A stretch of 64,000 nt of DNA, taken from positions 19,213,497 to 19,277,496 of the forward strand of contig CM075857.1 of NCBI GenBank assembly GCA_037975125.1. The letters are read 5' to 3'. The translations under genes and the position numbers were made by a program. The notes under the pieces are model-generated. The model was not told where the DNA came from and searched no databases. It saw only the letters and a list, made by a program, of their open reading frames with translations. The stretch's first letter is position 1. The number at the start of each line of letters is the position of its first letter. Positions 1 through 11,993 of this stretch are shown one piece after another. This DNA comes from Latrodectus hesperus (taxonomy: Eukaryota > Arthropoda > Arachnida > Araneae > Theridiidae).

Positions 1-168
1 GAGAATTTATGGGATGTTCTTGATAAAAATATTAGATCCAGACATATTTCTAATAAAAATGATTTGGAATCGGCTCTTAATCAAGACTGGGACGTCATAT
101 CTAGCTCAATAACAGCAAAATTGGTGGAATCGATGACAAAGAATACTCAAGGTAGTTATTCGAAATAA
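1..168 (+). pseudogene. Tc1-like transposase, C-terminal fragment
   Basis: The open frame runs from the window edge to TAA at 166-168 and gives 55 residues starting ENLWDVLDKNIRSR. This matches the segment that follows the last catalytic acidic residue in Tc1-family DDE transposases (usual form 'ENLW..lk..v'). The catalytic core lies left of the window, so intactness cannot be judged. The transposon's 3' end follows at 461-660, which supports the assignment. The visible part has no internal stop. Confidence 0.75.
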
Positions 169-660
169 AGGATATCCTACAAGGTATTGGCTGTAATATT
201 ATGATTGTGTTGGTAAATGTATGCCTGTTGTACGAATACTTTTTAGACCACAAGCTGTTGGATTGTTTCAGTTTTGTAAATATTTATTCATGTATAAAAT
301 TATTTTTGTGTAAATTTCACATGAAACTAGTGAAATTATGTTCTATTACATATTTCTAATTAATTAAAATGGAATCTATGTTAATAATTTTTATGAACGA
401 ATCTCTTTTAAATCAATTGTTGTACTGTTGTGTGAGTGAATACTTTTTACACTCACTGTAGGTGTACAAATATATTCTTTTTGTAAGAAATTTTCCAAGT
501 TTATAAAATTTAGATTTTATTTTCAATTATTTCAAAATATTTTTTCGTTTACTTAGAAATAAACAACAAACTCACGCTCACACATCTCAAGGAATAAAAT
601 AGCTGTTTATGTTTCTAAACTTTAAAAAGTGGTGTACAAATAATCATTTTGCCTACTGTA
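1..660 (+). mobile_element. Tc1/mariner-superfamily transposon, 3' part with IR/DR-type end
   Basis: After the transposase tail comes an AT-rich 3' region that ends in GCCTACTGTA at 651-660, a typical Tc1-type terminus with a TA target. The motif GGTGTACAAAT occurs at 631 within the terminal repeat and again at 461, about 170 bp further in. Two direct repeats in one end are the IR/DR arrangement known from Sleeping Beauty-like Tc1 elements, where both bind transposase. The left end is outside the window. Confidence 0.7.
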
Positions 661-662
661 TA

Positions 663-2396
663 TGTATTTCCCATTTGCTTGTGCGAGATATTCAAAATTA
701 AGTTTTTCAAATTAAATGAAATTCTGTCAAGATTTAAGAGGTACCTTTCATGCTTCTTTAAATTTTTCAGTTGTTCAATGCAATTCTATTTTTGATTGCA
801 AAACTGGAAAATTATCTCGATGTGGTCTAGTCTTTCGAGTATAATCAACTTTTTATTGACAATACCAAGAAGGTTGTATCATACCTGTACAATTCGATTG
901 TAAATATGTTTTCCTTTTGTTAAATAAAAAGATATTGATATATCCAACTCGTTGAACAAAATTTGGAATTTAGCTTATATCGATACTTTTGTCAGAGAAA
1001 AGAAATATAAAAAGAATTTGTCTTAGTTTCCTAAGACCATTTCTAAAAGTTTAACCTCTTTTATTAAAGACATCTCTCATATTTTTTTCATTGTTAAATT
1101 TTCATTTTTAATATTTCGGTAGAAAGGGTGACAATTTTTAAATGTATTTTAACACATTTTCCAACACTGACTCTTATAGTGTTCGTAATTGTATGGCGCA
1201 ATAAAATAAGTAGTTAAAGGAAACTAAATGACATTAAAGTTTATCATTGTTTATTGACATTCTTCATTTTTATTAACCTGTCAATTGATTTTCACTCTTT
1301 AATTTGCTTCATAAATACTAGATTCTGCATACTATTCGTTTTCTAAATAAAATTTTTCAAAACAGATTACTTGTAATATATTGGGTAAAAATTTGAAAAT
1401 TATTTCATTCTTAAAATTTATTTTAAATTTATTCAACTATCTTTTCTATAAATGGGCAAAAGTTTCTTTAAAAATCGTTCTTTGATAGTTAAAAAGGCAA
1501 AATTGACTCGTAAAATTCGAATGGATAATTTCCGTAAAGATCTACTTGGATCCCTTAATTAGTCTTGCTGAATTGTTCAAATATCTCCCAAGTGCACTTT
1601 ATTGAAATGGTTTTACGATTCTTTCACTTGGAGAAATTCTTTTATTCTATGACTTCCAGTTTAAACCAATTTAAATAGGGAGAACGAATAATTAACAATT
1701 CCTGCTTAAATGAATTTACAAAGTTAAATAATTATCGAAACACACAAATCTATAAAACTGATGATTGTATTATGACTCTTAATGGCTTCCTATTTGGTGT
1801 CCCATCTATTAAATTGCAGAATTAAAGATTTCACTGAAAAGAGATTTTTGGTTTTCTAATGAACCATTTCTTTGACTTTTCCGATATTTTAAAGCGATCT
1901 TTTAAAGAAACCATTTTGAAATGTAAAAATGTTAGAGTTGTTGCTTGCAGTTTATCTTTCTGTGCGTAAATTTTCAGTTAAAAATGTAAATATTTTGTCA
2001 CAGAATAAGCTGTTTTGTGGATTTTTTTAAATACAATAAAATTGTAATAAATTGTGTGGAAATATATTATGTTATTCTGTTAACTTTACTTAGTTTAATG
2101 ATTTTGCAGAGAGAATTGAAGATTTGTTAAGAAAACAAGATTTTGTTTAGCAAAATCTGAAATTGGAGCTCAATCCACATTAAAAATCTTATCATAAATG
2201 TCTATAAGAAATGCCAAATTATCTTTTTAAAAATGAATCGAACTGTTCTGCATTGACAATCGTGCAAGAATATTTTCAATATCCATATTGTCACATTCCA
2301 AAACAGGACTCAATGTCTTTGGGGATTAACAATGATCCATCAAAATGGATGGGAGCGAAATTTGTTGTAGATTATCCTAGTTTTATTGGGACGAAC
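663..2396. other. AT-rich non-coding stretch
   Basis: I see only AT-rich sequence with short chance ORFs. There is no recognisable protein motif, tRNA-like box or long inverted repeat. Confidence 0.5.
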
Positions 2397-2530
2397 TAGC
2401 AGCCCGAAGATTAGCACTCTGGCCTTCAGATCAATAGTTCGTAGATTTGATACCTACCTCGGTCATGGATGCTGGTAGTAGTTTGGAATGCCCTTTAAAC
2501 TGTAGGACTATGTATGATTAACCTTAATAT
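2397..2530 (+). repeat. tRNA-derived SINE, family A, degenerate copy
   Basis: It matches the better-preserved copy at 29392-29576 in order: a head with 'gcactctggccttc', a decayed B box around 'gtagatttgatacc', 'catggatgctggtagtag', then 'ccctttaaactgtagg'. The divergence suggests an old insertion. Confidence 0.6.
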
Positions 2531-5090
2531 TGAAAAAAATGGCCGAAGAATGAGGAAAAAACTAAAACTTCTATCATTTCATTAAATACAATTTCCATCA
2601 CTTCTAAAAGCTTAACCGCCAAGGAAATTTCAACTTTGTTGAAAGATAGAAATTGCTAAAACCCTGGTAATAAAGGATCTGTTATTGGATTGAATGAATT
2701 TTAGTAATTTTGTTTGATACCTTTGGTACAGAATAACAGTTCCAATTTATTCTTTTCCTGTTATTAATGTAATCTTTTGTCGCTTTACCGCGCCACAATT
2801 CCAGTTTCTGTCAAAAAGTATGATATGACAATCGGTATGATAACTTTCAGTTTTTCTCACTTCTATCTGAGAAAATATTTTATAAAAATTGCTGGTAAAT
2901 ACTTTTTAGAGGAACAAAAATTTGAGATGATAAACTTATTTTATATAAATTGTATACTTTTATGTGTGATAATTTGAGGCGCTTTGACAATTTTCATAAT
3001 ATATCAGCTCTTGCATTTTCTTATTGAAGTATCATTATGTAATTTTATTTACTGTTTTCAAAGAAACTGGAATCTTTTCCGGCCCATTTTGAGCTTTTAA
3101 TTGCTGAAAAGTTTACTTAAAGGTTAATCATATTAAAGTGGGCTTTCTGATTTAATTTGTTCTCATTTAAAAGTAAACAGAACATTTATGACTTTTATAC
3201 GATTATTATCTAAGTGAACTTTTAATTGGCATCTAAATTAGCATAAAGCAGACTATTTATAAAACTTAAAAAAGTACATAAATGTTACTCATATATGTGT
3301 TTTAATACTTTTTTTCAATGTGTGTTCAATCTCAATAGTACTTTAAGATAAGAGAAACATTTTTTATGTAATATTAGTACTTCTACTAATATTATGATAG
3401 TATCATAATAATCGCCTTATTTTATCATATTAAATATTTAAATTCGTATTCTAATAATTCACAACTTAATTTTTATCATTTAATTTGTTTTATTTATGAA
3501 GTGTGTTGATCAAATTGATTCCTGTTCAAAAAATGACTATAGAGCGAGAAACCAGACTAAAAATATGATATCCATATAGATATGAAAGAAAAAAGAATCT
3601 TCAAACAAAACAAATACTTTATTTATTGGAATGAACGCTGTAAATACTATTACCATATCATGTCTGATTTGCAAATAAACATTTCTTACTATCGATTAAA
3701 TATTTAAACAATTCATGAAAAGAACTGAAAAAGGAAAAGTTTTTAAAAATTAATCTCCAAACTTCGCTTATGAAAATCTGAGCAAAGACGAGATATTTTA
3801 AATTCTTGGAAAATTTTGGGTTTTCGTACATCTATTTAAAATCTACCTTCGGAAATCTATTTTGAAAGGAATTGCTTAAGAACACTGAATAATTTCATTT
3901 TCTCTCTCTCTCTCTCAATGCAATCACATTCTGTCAGCGGTATTAAAATCTCTATTCTTAATAAACATTATTTATAAAAAAATTCTTACATGGATAGAAA
4001 TTCCCAAAAATGAGTCATAGATATTCTTTCACCTAATTAATCTTCTATCTCTTTATAAAAAAAAAACTATATTGTGAATTTAATTAGTTCGCAGCCGCGC
4101 TTTTAATGAATCTTCGAGATTCAATCAGACTTCGTCTCATTTTCCAACATTGTGAAGTTCATTCTTGGGATGGGACTGTAATAAAGCTTTTCTTTAAAAT
4201 AGCAGTTCTAAAGAAGAAAAGATATAAAGATAAAACTTTTCCTTTGATATATATTTGAAAGAATCTATAGCAACTATTTCTTTCAAGTAATAATGATACA
4301 AATGAATTAGAATTTTTAATCAATTCACCTACTTTGATGTTAAGGGAAATTTTATTGTTTTTTTAAATGATCTTGGATGAAACTTAAACTAAATGAATTT
4401 AGTATAAAAAAATTTTATTTACAATAAAAAATATTTTAGGACACTTCAAACTTTTCCTTGGAGGGATAGATTTGTATAAAAAATTTTTTTAGCAGAATGC
4501 CATCAAACGCGTTTAGTGCTGCTACAGTATTTGTACTTTATCGTGTTTTTATGCATCAGTGAAGAAACAATTTTTGTATGAAACTTTTCTACAAATTGTC
4601 GAAAGTTCCAAATTAATTGTACATGATTGCGCTAAGAAAAATGCTATAAGCTCAAAGTATGAAATTTTTATAACCAATAATATTTCTGCCAAAAAATACA
4701 AATCAAATATTACAGATATAAAATTTGTTTATATGCGGATCTCTCCTTTTCATTTACATCGCGTTAATAAACATCAGCTTTTGCAACTTAGCTAAATATA
4801 TGCTCATACAGTATGAAGAACAGCTTTCAAAGAACAATTTTCCAAATTCCCTTTAAAATGTTGGGTGAAAAAAATTTTTTAACTTCAGAGACTTGTCCAT
4901 ACTAAGACTGCTAATTGCTTCAAATGTAAATAAATATGCGAATATAATACGCCTAGAGAAGTATGGGAACAATAAGTGATGCAGTAACGTTCTCCCTCCT
5001 TCTAAATCGGAAATGGTAATCCGTTATGAAAGAATTTCTATTGCGTAGGTCTTGGAGGAAAGAATGCGATAACACTATGTCAGATGCTAA
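2531..5090. other. AT-rich non-coding stretch with a SINE tail and a TC microsatellite
   Basis: I see no supported gene. A remnant of the family A SINE 3' end ('aaaatgactatagagcgagaaacc') lies near 3528-3555, and a short TC repeat lies at 3900-3917. The ORF at 4559-4795 has biased AT-rich composition and no recognisable domain. Confidence 0.45.
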
Positions 5091-5144
5091 TTTTTAATTT
5101 ATTTTCTAAGCATCACATAACAAAATACATTAAAAATCAAATAT

Positions 5145-5392
5145 GGCTTGTGAAGCCGATAAATATATTCATAAGAGACTGGCGTCTCAAATACTCTGAA
5201 GAATCACATACAAATCCGGCTTAAGAAGCCCAAACAATTAATTAACCATTAGTTTCGAGACTGATGTCTCTAATAACAAATCACTTATTAATAACACGGC
5301 TTGAGAAGCCGAACTAATTGGTTAGTTAGACAAAAAGAGACAGGCGTCTCAACGAGCATAATAATGCCATATCTAAGTAGGCTTCGGGAGCC
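5145..5392. repeat. Array of seven alternating short hairpins (GGCTT/AAGCC and GAGAC/GTCTC)
   Basis: Seven short perfect inverted repeats occur in a row and strictly alternate. Type 1 is GGCTT-3 nt-AAGCC at 5145-5157, 5218-5230 and 5298-5310, with a GGCT/AGCC variant at 5380-5392. Type 2 is GAGAC-4 nt-GTCTC at 5175-5188, 5257-5270 and 5337-5350. Starts are 30, 43, 39, 41, 39 and 43 bp apart, so each type recurs about every 80 bp. The AT-rich spacers are not alike, and loops vary (GTG, AAG, GAG; TGGC, TGAT, AGGC) while stems are kept. I do not recognise the element. It could be structured RNA, a binding-site array or the subterminal region of a transposon. Confidence 0.8.
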
Positions 5393-5690
5393 TAAAAAAC
5401 AGCCATTTTTGTTACAAGGCCAGGTCTTCTCTGTCCTGCACCCCCGCAGGAATTCCACTCCAAAACTAAACTAAAGAAAAATAAAAAAACTTCTTCGCCT
5501 CTGTGTCACCCTTCTCCTCCCCGATCGTAAAGGGTGGTGGGGTAGAGGAAGTAATGACCGGATGTCGTCTCAAGAAGCTTCCGACTTTCACAGATGCAAA
5601 CAGCGAAATTTGTGCAGGGTTACTGGAATTGCTTATATATTTAGATAAGAGGTTTGAAATTTTGTCTTACACTAATAATTTCTAAGATAA
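5393..5690 (+). other. Relatively GC-rich segment after the hairpin array, unassigned
   Basis: The composition is clearly richer in G and C than the surroundings. It contains another small inverted repeat, CCTGC-6 nt-GCAGG (5435-5450). A 60-codon ATG-less frame at 5503-5685 reads through 'MTGCRLKKLPTF'. I recognise no family. It may be part of the same element as the hairpins, since the composition change begins with the array. Confidence 0.3.
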
Positions 5691-5894
5691 CCTAAAATGT
5701 ATAGTTTTTTCAGAAGATTCAGCTATCGTGTGTGTGTTGGCATTGAACAGTTTATTAGCTATTGATTGGTTCTTTGACATAATCACTCTGATTTCACTTT
5801 TATAAAATTTAATTTCATGCCATTTAAACAGGTCCATGAGTGATCGGACGTAAATTTTCAGGCAATTGGTGTGTGAATGTTTAGCCTTCGCTTC

Positions 5895-6020
5895 AGTAAT
5901 TAGTAGGTTTGGATCCACCTTGAGCTTGGCTGTGTATGTAATGGTTTGAAATCCACCTTATACTAGAATTTCCGGTCTATTAGCCCTCGTGTCCAAGAAA
6001 TGATCGTTGTGTGACAAACG
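5895..6020 (+). repeat. SINE family A, degenerate 5'-truncated copy
   Basis: The order 'tttggatccaccttgagcttgg', 'tggtttgaaatccacctta', 'ccggtctattagccctcgtg' and 'aaatgatcgttgtgtgacaaac' follows the body of the 29392-29576 copy. The head is decayed. Confidence 0.6.
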
Positions 6021-6036
6021 AAATTGATCGGATAAA

Positions 6037-6160
6037 AGCCGAATTGGCAGCTGAATGGTTAGCGCTATGATCGTCGACTTGTCGTTTGTGTTCGATTCTT
6101 AACTAGAGTATGGATGCTCATAGTGTGGTTCGAAACTCCCGTCATGTATATATATAAACT
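6037..6160 (+). repeat. SINE family A, second adjacent copy
   Basis: It begins with the family head 'ccgaattggcagctgaatgg' and 'ttagcgct', then 'gtgttcgattctt' (B-box position) and 'ggatgctcatagtgtggttcg'. It lies directly behind the preceding copy in the same orientation. Confidence 0.65.
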
Positions 6161-9100
6161 AGGTACGTTCAAATGAGGCCTCTTGTAGAAATGACTGTAA
6201 ACCGATCCGTCCAAAGAATATCTACTTTTATGATTGATATATAGCTTAGTGGAAATGAAAATATATCCTCCTATGTCATACCTATGGTTACAATGAACAT
6301 TGGAGCATTATATCTAAAACTACTGCGCTATGCGAAAGCGATTACAGTGAAATATATTGCATTTGCTATTATTGTGAGTTTGTTCTAGTATCTGTCTGAT
6401 CCTGTGGAATATGGTTAACATTGTGTCATCAATATGTTAATTATACTGTGAATTGTGTTAGACCACATTTATGTTCCGAAATGAATCTAATTTTGCCATT
6501 GCAATCCGATAAAGTATGTAATTGTCTAGAGAATACAACTTGCTTCAAAGTATCAGAATTTCCTATGTGTAAGCATAATGGTCTCGACGAGTATTCATTG
6601 AGATATCGTATCATTAGATGGACTTCATTGACAATGATGTGGTATTAAAATAAATTTCGCGAAGCCATTGTAAGATTTACAATTGAACCAATTGATCTTG
6701 TTTCAGTGGATGGTAATGCAGTAAAATGAATATCTTGAATGACAACTGGAAGGGTGAAGAGCCTTCTCTAATTCCATTTATATAGCCAGTCATGCTCAAT
6801 ATTCCCAGATAATATGAAAGACATGGGAAATGTTTCACAGGAGGAACAGGTACTTGAGATTCTGAGGTGGTTAATGACTTCATGAAAAACATGATTAAAC
6901 CCTGTAAATTTTGTTGATAAAGGGTTTTCTCCGTTTAATATTTTATTATTCATTTGATATTTAAATCTCTTTTTGTCAATAATTTCAATATATCTTCTTA
7001 TAACAAATGAAAATTCGATATTTTCACCGTTAGTAACTTTTTTACCTATGTTTTTTATCAGTCGCGTTTCCTGCCGTTACGGTAACTAAATGAACAGCAT
7101 TCTGGTCTTCAAAAGATTTTGAGTTAAATTTTTTCCTGTGACTTGTATGTTTGTAACGGTTTGGAGTTTAATTTAAGTTATAGGTTCCAGTACATTTGGA
7201 CATCGTTTCCAAAATGTGTGAACAACAAATAAAACGAATTTGTCACATTTCATGTCAATCAAAGCACTACTCGAGCAATATTTTCTCGTTTACCACTTTG
7301 TATTCAAACCTTAGAAGCTAGTGTAAGTTTGAATAGTTATTAGTGTTATTCCACGTTGAAAAATATCAGAATTTTGTGCTTGTTAACGTAGTAAGGTAAA
7401 ATGGTGTTGGATAATGAATAGAATTGTGGTAACATCTAAATATTGATATCGTGCATACCTTAAATAGCATATATATTTAACATAGCTAATAAATTTGGTT
7501 TTTGAATTATTAATAATTCAAAAGCTAATTTTTGTTAAATTTTAAATTCTTTAATAGCTTTTCATGCAGTATTTACGAGCTGACTTGAGAAAATATTCAA
7601 ATATCAAAGTACTTGTACAAAGTATCAAAGTGATTAGAATATTATATAATAAATTTGTTTCTAACAATCATTTTATGTCTTTAGTTTCATTTGGATTGAA
7701 ACTGGACGTGATTGTCTCTTAAGACGTTTGTGCAACACTGGTACATGATATTCTGCACATTTATGTAACTGGAATTCTGGGATGGACAAATTATTCGCTA
7801 AAATACCTTTCGTTGTAAAGTTAATGCAGTTAACATCGAACAAGTAAATTCGTGATCTCCGTTTTTAAGTTTTTCCTTTCTCTAGTTTTGTTGTAATTAT
7901 TATGCACTATTTTGTCTTTTTGTAACTCATTTTTATATGTCCAGTCACAATCTGGTATGTGAGGGGAGCTGTGATGTGTGTTAAAGACTATTTTTGCAAT
8001 TGAAGAAATATTTTTTATTAATTTTTTTATTTAAAATTTTATTATCACGTTTTTTTTTAATATAAATCAATTTTTAGTTTCAAAAAAAAAATTTTTCATG
8101 AAAAAAGCTGCCGTGAATTTAATTTTTAACAATCGCTTAAATTTAAATCTATCCTTATGCTAAGGTTCAATATTTAAATAACATCTGTCTCATGGTATAT
8201 CTTCTCGTAATATGTATTTATGTTTATTTGAATTAGTATCATATCGTCTCTTTTGGTTCAAAATTCAAATCCATCCTTTTCCAGTTTCGTTGCAAAATTA
8301 AATTGATTTCAGGGCTCCCTCTGCCGAGAAGAAATGGGAGCTCTCTTCTCACTTTAAAACACAATAGCGTTTCCCTCTTCTTCTTTTTTTATCACTAAGA
8401 AAAAGTTACTTCCTAATTTAATTCCTCTTCGGCAAGTTGAAAACTCAATTTGTCACTCCGGTTTCAAACACGCGGCTTTCTCTGATTGTTCCTAACGATG
8501 GTCAAAGTGGTAAAAGACATACACAAAGAGGCGGGCTTGGTTCCCAAAAATAAAATTGCATTTCCTTTGTTTGTCTTTTCTGTTTTTATTTTTTGTATTG
8601 GCAAAGAAAAGTTTCTAAGACGACAGGTTTTAAAAGGTGAATGCCGCTTTTGGGGAAGAAGTTACTCGAAAGTAATAAAATAGTTTATTTTGTAATAAAT
8701 GGTTTCTGTCTGAAATATGGATTTTTGTTGTACTATGTTAAAAATATAAAAGGAGTATTTGAAGATTGGATTAAAAAAAAAGCTAATCGACCTTTAACGT
8801 ACTGTGTGTTCGTTTTGTAGAAATATTAATTATATTGCCACTGAAAAGACATTTAAAACTCCTAGAATGATCAATAACAAAGAACAAATCTAGTGTTATA
8901 ATTTAAAGTTGTAACATATTGTTCACATGTTGGAATATTAATTTAAACTGCTTTTGTCACGTGACAATTATAATTTTATAGTTATATAATATTCTGAAAT
9001 AAAAGTTGATCTTATATAATAACTAAAGGGAGAAATTAACATCTCTATTACTTAGAAATATTAAACTGTATTTAGGATTACAGTACACAACCAATTCCTA

Positions 9101-9364
9101 ATAACTATTTATGTGACTAATATTTTTAGAGTTACTTTATGTCATAGTTCGCAGTTTTTTTGGGAATTAATTTGTATCATTACTTATTGAAATAATGTAT
9201 GTGAATCATAAAGTTATATTTAACTAAGGAAGTTACTCCATCACAAGCAGAATCTTATTTGTCGGACGAATTTGATATAATTCAAAAAAGACTTACTGGT
9301 GTCTTAAAGTAAACAGTTTACGGAACTCGGTACACACAGCAATTATTTTTAACTTCAGATTTAA
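6161..9364. other. Non-coding stretch, no gene supported
   Basis: Mostly AT-rich sequence. The 6421-6648 frame is cysteine-rich but starts at TTG and matches nothing I know. A less AT-rich patch at 8290-8690 contains a 61-codon ATG frame (8498-8683) with a hydrophobic middle; I cannot assign it and consider it unproven. Confidence 0.4.
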
Positions 9365-9523
9365 CTGTTAACAGGTGTTCAGTACGCAGCTCTCAAGGAT
9401 CAGTACGCGGACGATCCGCCGTCTCACTTTCTGTATAAACATTTTGAATCCGATGATGAAAAAACTGATTTCGCTGGATCTGATCTTTATATATTAATTA
9501 GGATGGACATTGATTTAAATTGA
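9365..9523 (+). other. Possible short terminal exon (hypothetical)
   Basis: A patch at 9375-9445 is clearly richer in GC than its surroundings and follows a reasonable acceptor (ctgttaacag, ending at 9374). From 9377 one frame stays open for 48 codons to TGA at 9521-9523 and begins VQYAALKDQYADDPPSHFLY, which has protein-like composition. I do not recognise a family. The other two frames close sooner. No donor or upstream partner exon is visible, so it may equally be a decayed repeat. Confidence 0.2.
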
Positions 9524-9939
9524 GTCTGAATGGTTGATGAGTTGATTTATTCTATATAATTTTTGCTCAGCCAGAGGGTTTAAAAGATATAGAGCGAAGT
9601 TGCTGAGAAATTGTGCTATTTTGTTGCATTCTTTTTGCTGTAGGTAAAAAATATACAATGTGCAATACTTAAGATTTAAGTGGAGGACAGACAAATGAAC
9701 TTTTCGACGAGAGAAACTGTTGAACATCTCTCTATTAAGGATGGCCAGAACAGAATGTAAAAAAGTGAATTATAAGCCATCTTTCTAAAAGATGTCAAGC
9801 ACACTTAGAAAATAAGGCTCAAGCATAAGATGTGATGCTTCATTATTGTGATTTCTACTGTTCACACATTAGCACCTTAGAATAAGATTTTCCTTGGGTT
9901 AGTACCGAATATTCCATAACACTCATTACCAATATACTA

Positions 9940-10312
9940 AAGCCGTGGTAACCTAGTGTTTATGGCATAGGCCTTCCGTCCAGAACTGTGGGGTTTGATT
10001 CCCAATGCTACAAAGGCCCACCGAGTACATCCAATGTATGTGCTCGTTATAAATCTGTGGAATCGAAAGTCCTGTGGTCCATCGTTGAGCAATTACTATG
10101 GGTGTAATGATCTGGAGAAAATTTCCTCCCTCTGCAGATCGATGTCAGAATTAAGTAGATCCTCTGCTGGTGCCATCTATCGAAGGAGTTTAGACTAAAA
10201 TCGCACTTTCCCCTTTGTGGTGCTCTGGATAAAACGAAAGACACACCCTACTGAATTCACATAACCAACGGCATAGTGAGCTTGCCTTGTCCAAGTATTA
10301 TAAATAACAACA
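9940..10312 (+). repeat. tRNA-derived SINE, family B, full-length with target-site duplication
   Basis: A tRNA-like head (A-box region near 'tggtaacctagtg', B box 'ggtttgattcc') is followed by a roughly 300-bp body and the AACAACAAC-type tail shared by other copies in the window. A perfect 12-bp duplication, ACCAATATACTA, flanks it at 9928-9939 and 10313-10324, so the insertion boundaries are well defined. Confidence 0.85.
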
Positions 10313-11950
10313 ACCAATATACTAGGTCTTGGCTTATATCATAACGAAATAATTAGCTTATTTTTGCTATTATCTTTGTTGACTCCCTGCGCGAATAAAT
10401 ATACTATTACAGAGTGAGCAAGATCAGAGTTTATACGGCAAAATGCGAGGTGTCGATAGTCAGTCCATCATTGTCATTGACAGCATCTCTGACGTATGTT
10501 TAAATCTTTACAGAAAAAGTAACCACAACATTTCTCTCCGAGCACTCAGTGGGATGGTAAAATGTCATCACACTTTCCACAAGCAAGCACTTGTCATCCA
10601 AGTAATGCTTAAACCCGTTGTGCGTTGTGTAGATTTACTGTTTAGCAGATATGAGAAAATAAGCTCTGTCCCTTCGAAAATTAAAAAGTCAACAATAGCT
10701 AAGATTGCATGCGAGTCATTATGTTCATTTTGAATTCATTAATTTCATGTTCAAATGGCAGTCATTCTGACCAACTCATGAATAATAATATTGCGAGAAG
10801 ACCCATTTATAAGCTGCTGCATTGTGATCGGTAAGAATACTTAATGGTGCTTCGCGATTCACAACAATTCAAATTATATATCCCGATGGAAATTTCACTA
10901 TCTTCTTTAGCATTCACAGAGTAAATGGATTCTGATTTTATGGTATAGCAGTTTTAAATACAAAGACTATATTAAATTCTATGAATTCTGTCATCAGCTG
11001 AAAATTTTATATTTAGTAAAAACAACTTAAATATAAAATTTCATATTCAGGAAAAATATTTCTATTTTCTATCATAAAAATTTAATATTTGGCAATTGAA
11101 TCATTGATTAATATGTACTGAGATTGCTTAAAGTTTAATTACTTTAAATTTCTTATTTTGATTAAATCTATTCTAGGAAAGCAAATTGAAGTTTTATATA
11201 ATATATTTGTGTTTTTTTAAGTAGCTTATGCGTTTCCGTATTTGCTTATAAACTACTAAAATCCATTATATATCAACAAATCTACATTTAATCCAGTTTT
11301 TTTTTAAACGAATATTTTATAGAAATCAAATTATTTGATTTCTACTCATTCAAGTTTATATAATGTGAGTCAAAGTAATTAACCACCAATGTTTACTGTA
11401 AATGAATGTAATTTCTATTGAGTTATATATCACTCTCTGATAATTTAACTCATTCATATGATTTCGAAAAATGTAGGAAATGAATGAGCAGAGAAAATAA
11501 TGAAAAGCAAAAGATCTGTTTGTCCTTTAACAAGTGTAGGAATTCCAAAATAATTTCCTTCCATTGAATTGCGGTAGTTTTATACTGTATTTCTTCATTT
11601 CTGATATTTTTCGCCAAAAGAAACTGCTTAATGAATTTTGTATTAGCAAAGTTTCTTAACCTTTCGTGATTTGTCGCGGAAATAAGGTTAAAGCAATAAA
11701 TATTTATGTTCTAGAATGTTTTTTCTTCCTTCATCAATCGATGGCAACACATCGTTTATTTAAAATTACAGAGCATTCAGAACTTTCGATCCAGTAATTT
11801 GACATCTGGGAATTTTGCTTGTAAAGTGAATGACGTCTAGAAATTAGATATAAGCAAAATTCTTTTATTTTCTATTTACGTTGAAAAATAATTTAATAGC
11901 TTGTCATTTGATATTACCAGCGAAATGTTTAGAAGTTTTTTGTATGTCTT

Positions 11951-11993
11951 TAAAATACAATATCGAGTGACCTACAATCGATATTGTATTTTA
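11951..11993. repeat. Perfect 16-bp inverted repeat with 11-nt loop
   Basis: TAAAATACAATATCGA at 11951-11966 is exactly complementary to TCGATATTGTATTTTA at 11978-11993. It is longer than expected by chance even in AT-rich DNA. Function unknown. Confidence 0.8.

Noticed and set aside
5145..5392. CRISPR array
   Set aside because: The repeats are only 13-14 bp, of two alternating kinds, with non-identical spacers in a eukaryotic intergenic context. There are no cas genes and no true direct-repeat consensus.
6421..6648. Cysteine-rich 75-codon ORF as a secreted toxin-like peptide
   Set aside because: It starts at TTG, has no signal peptide, and its cysteine spacing matches no framework I know. 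Likely chance.
8498..8683. Possible first exon of the GalNAc-transferase (hydrophobic stretch FPLFVFSVFIFCIG)
   Set aside because: The N-terminus does not resemble type II anchors of the family, the hydrophobic part starts about 20 residues in without the usual order, and no donor in the right phase is apparent.
10443..10733. 96-codon ORF behind a SINE
   Set aside because: It has an ATG and moderate length, but no family resemblance and no regulatory or splice context.
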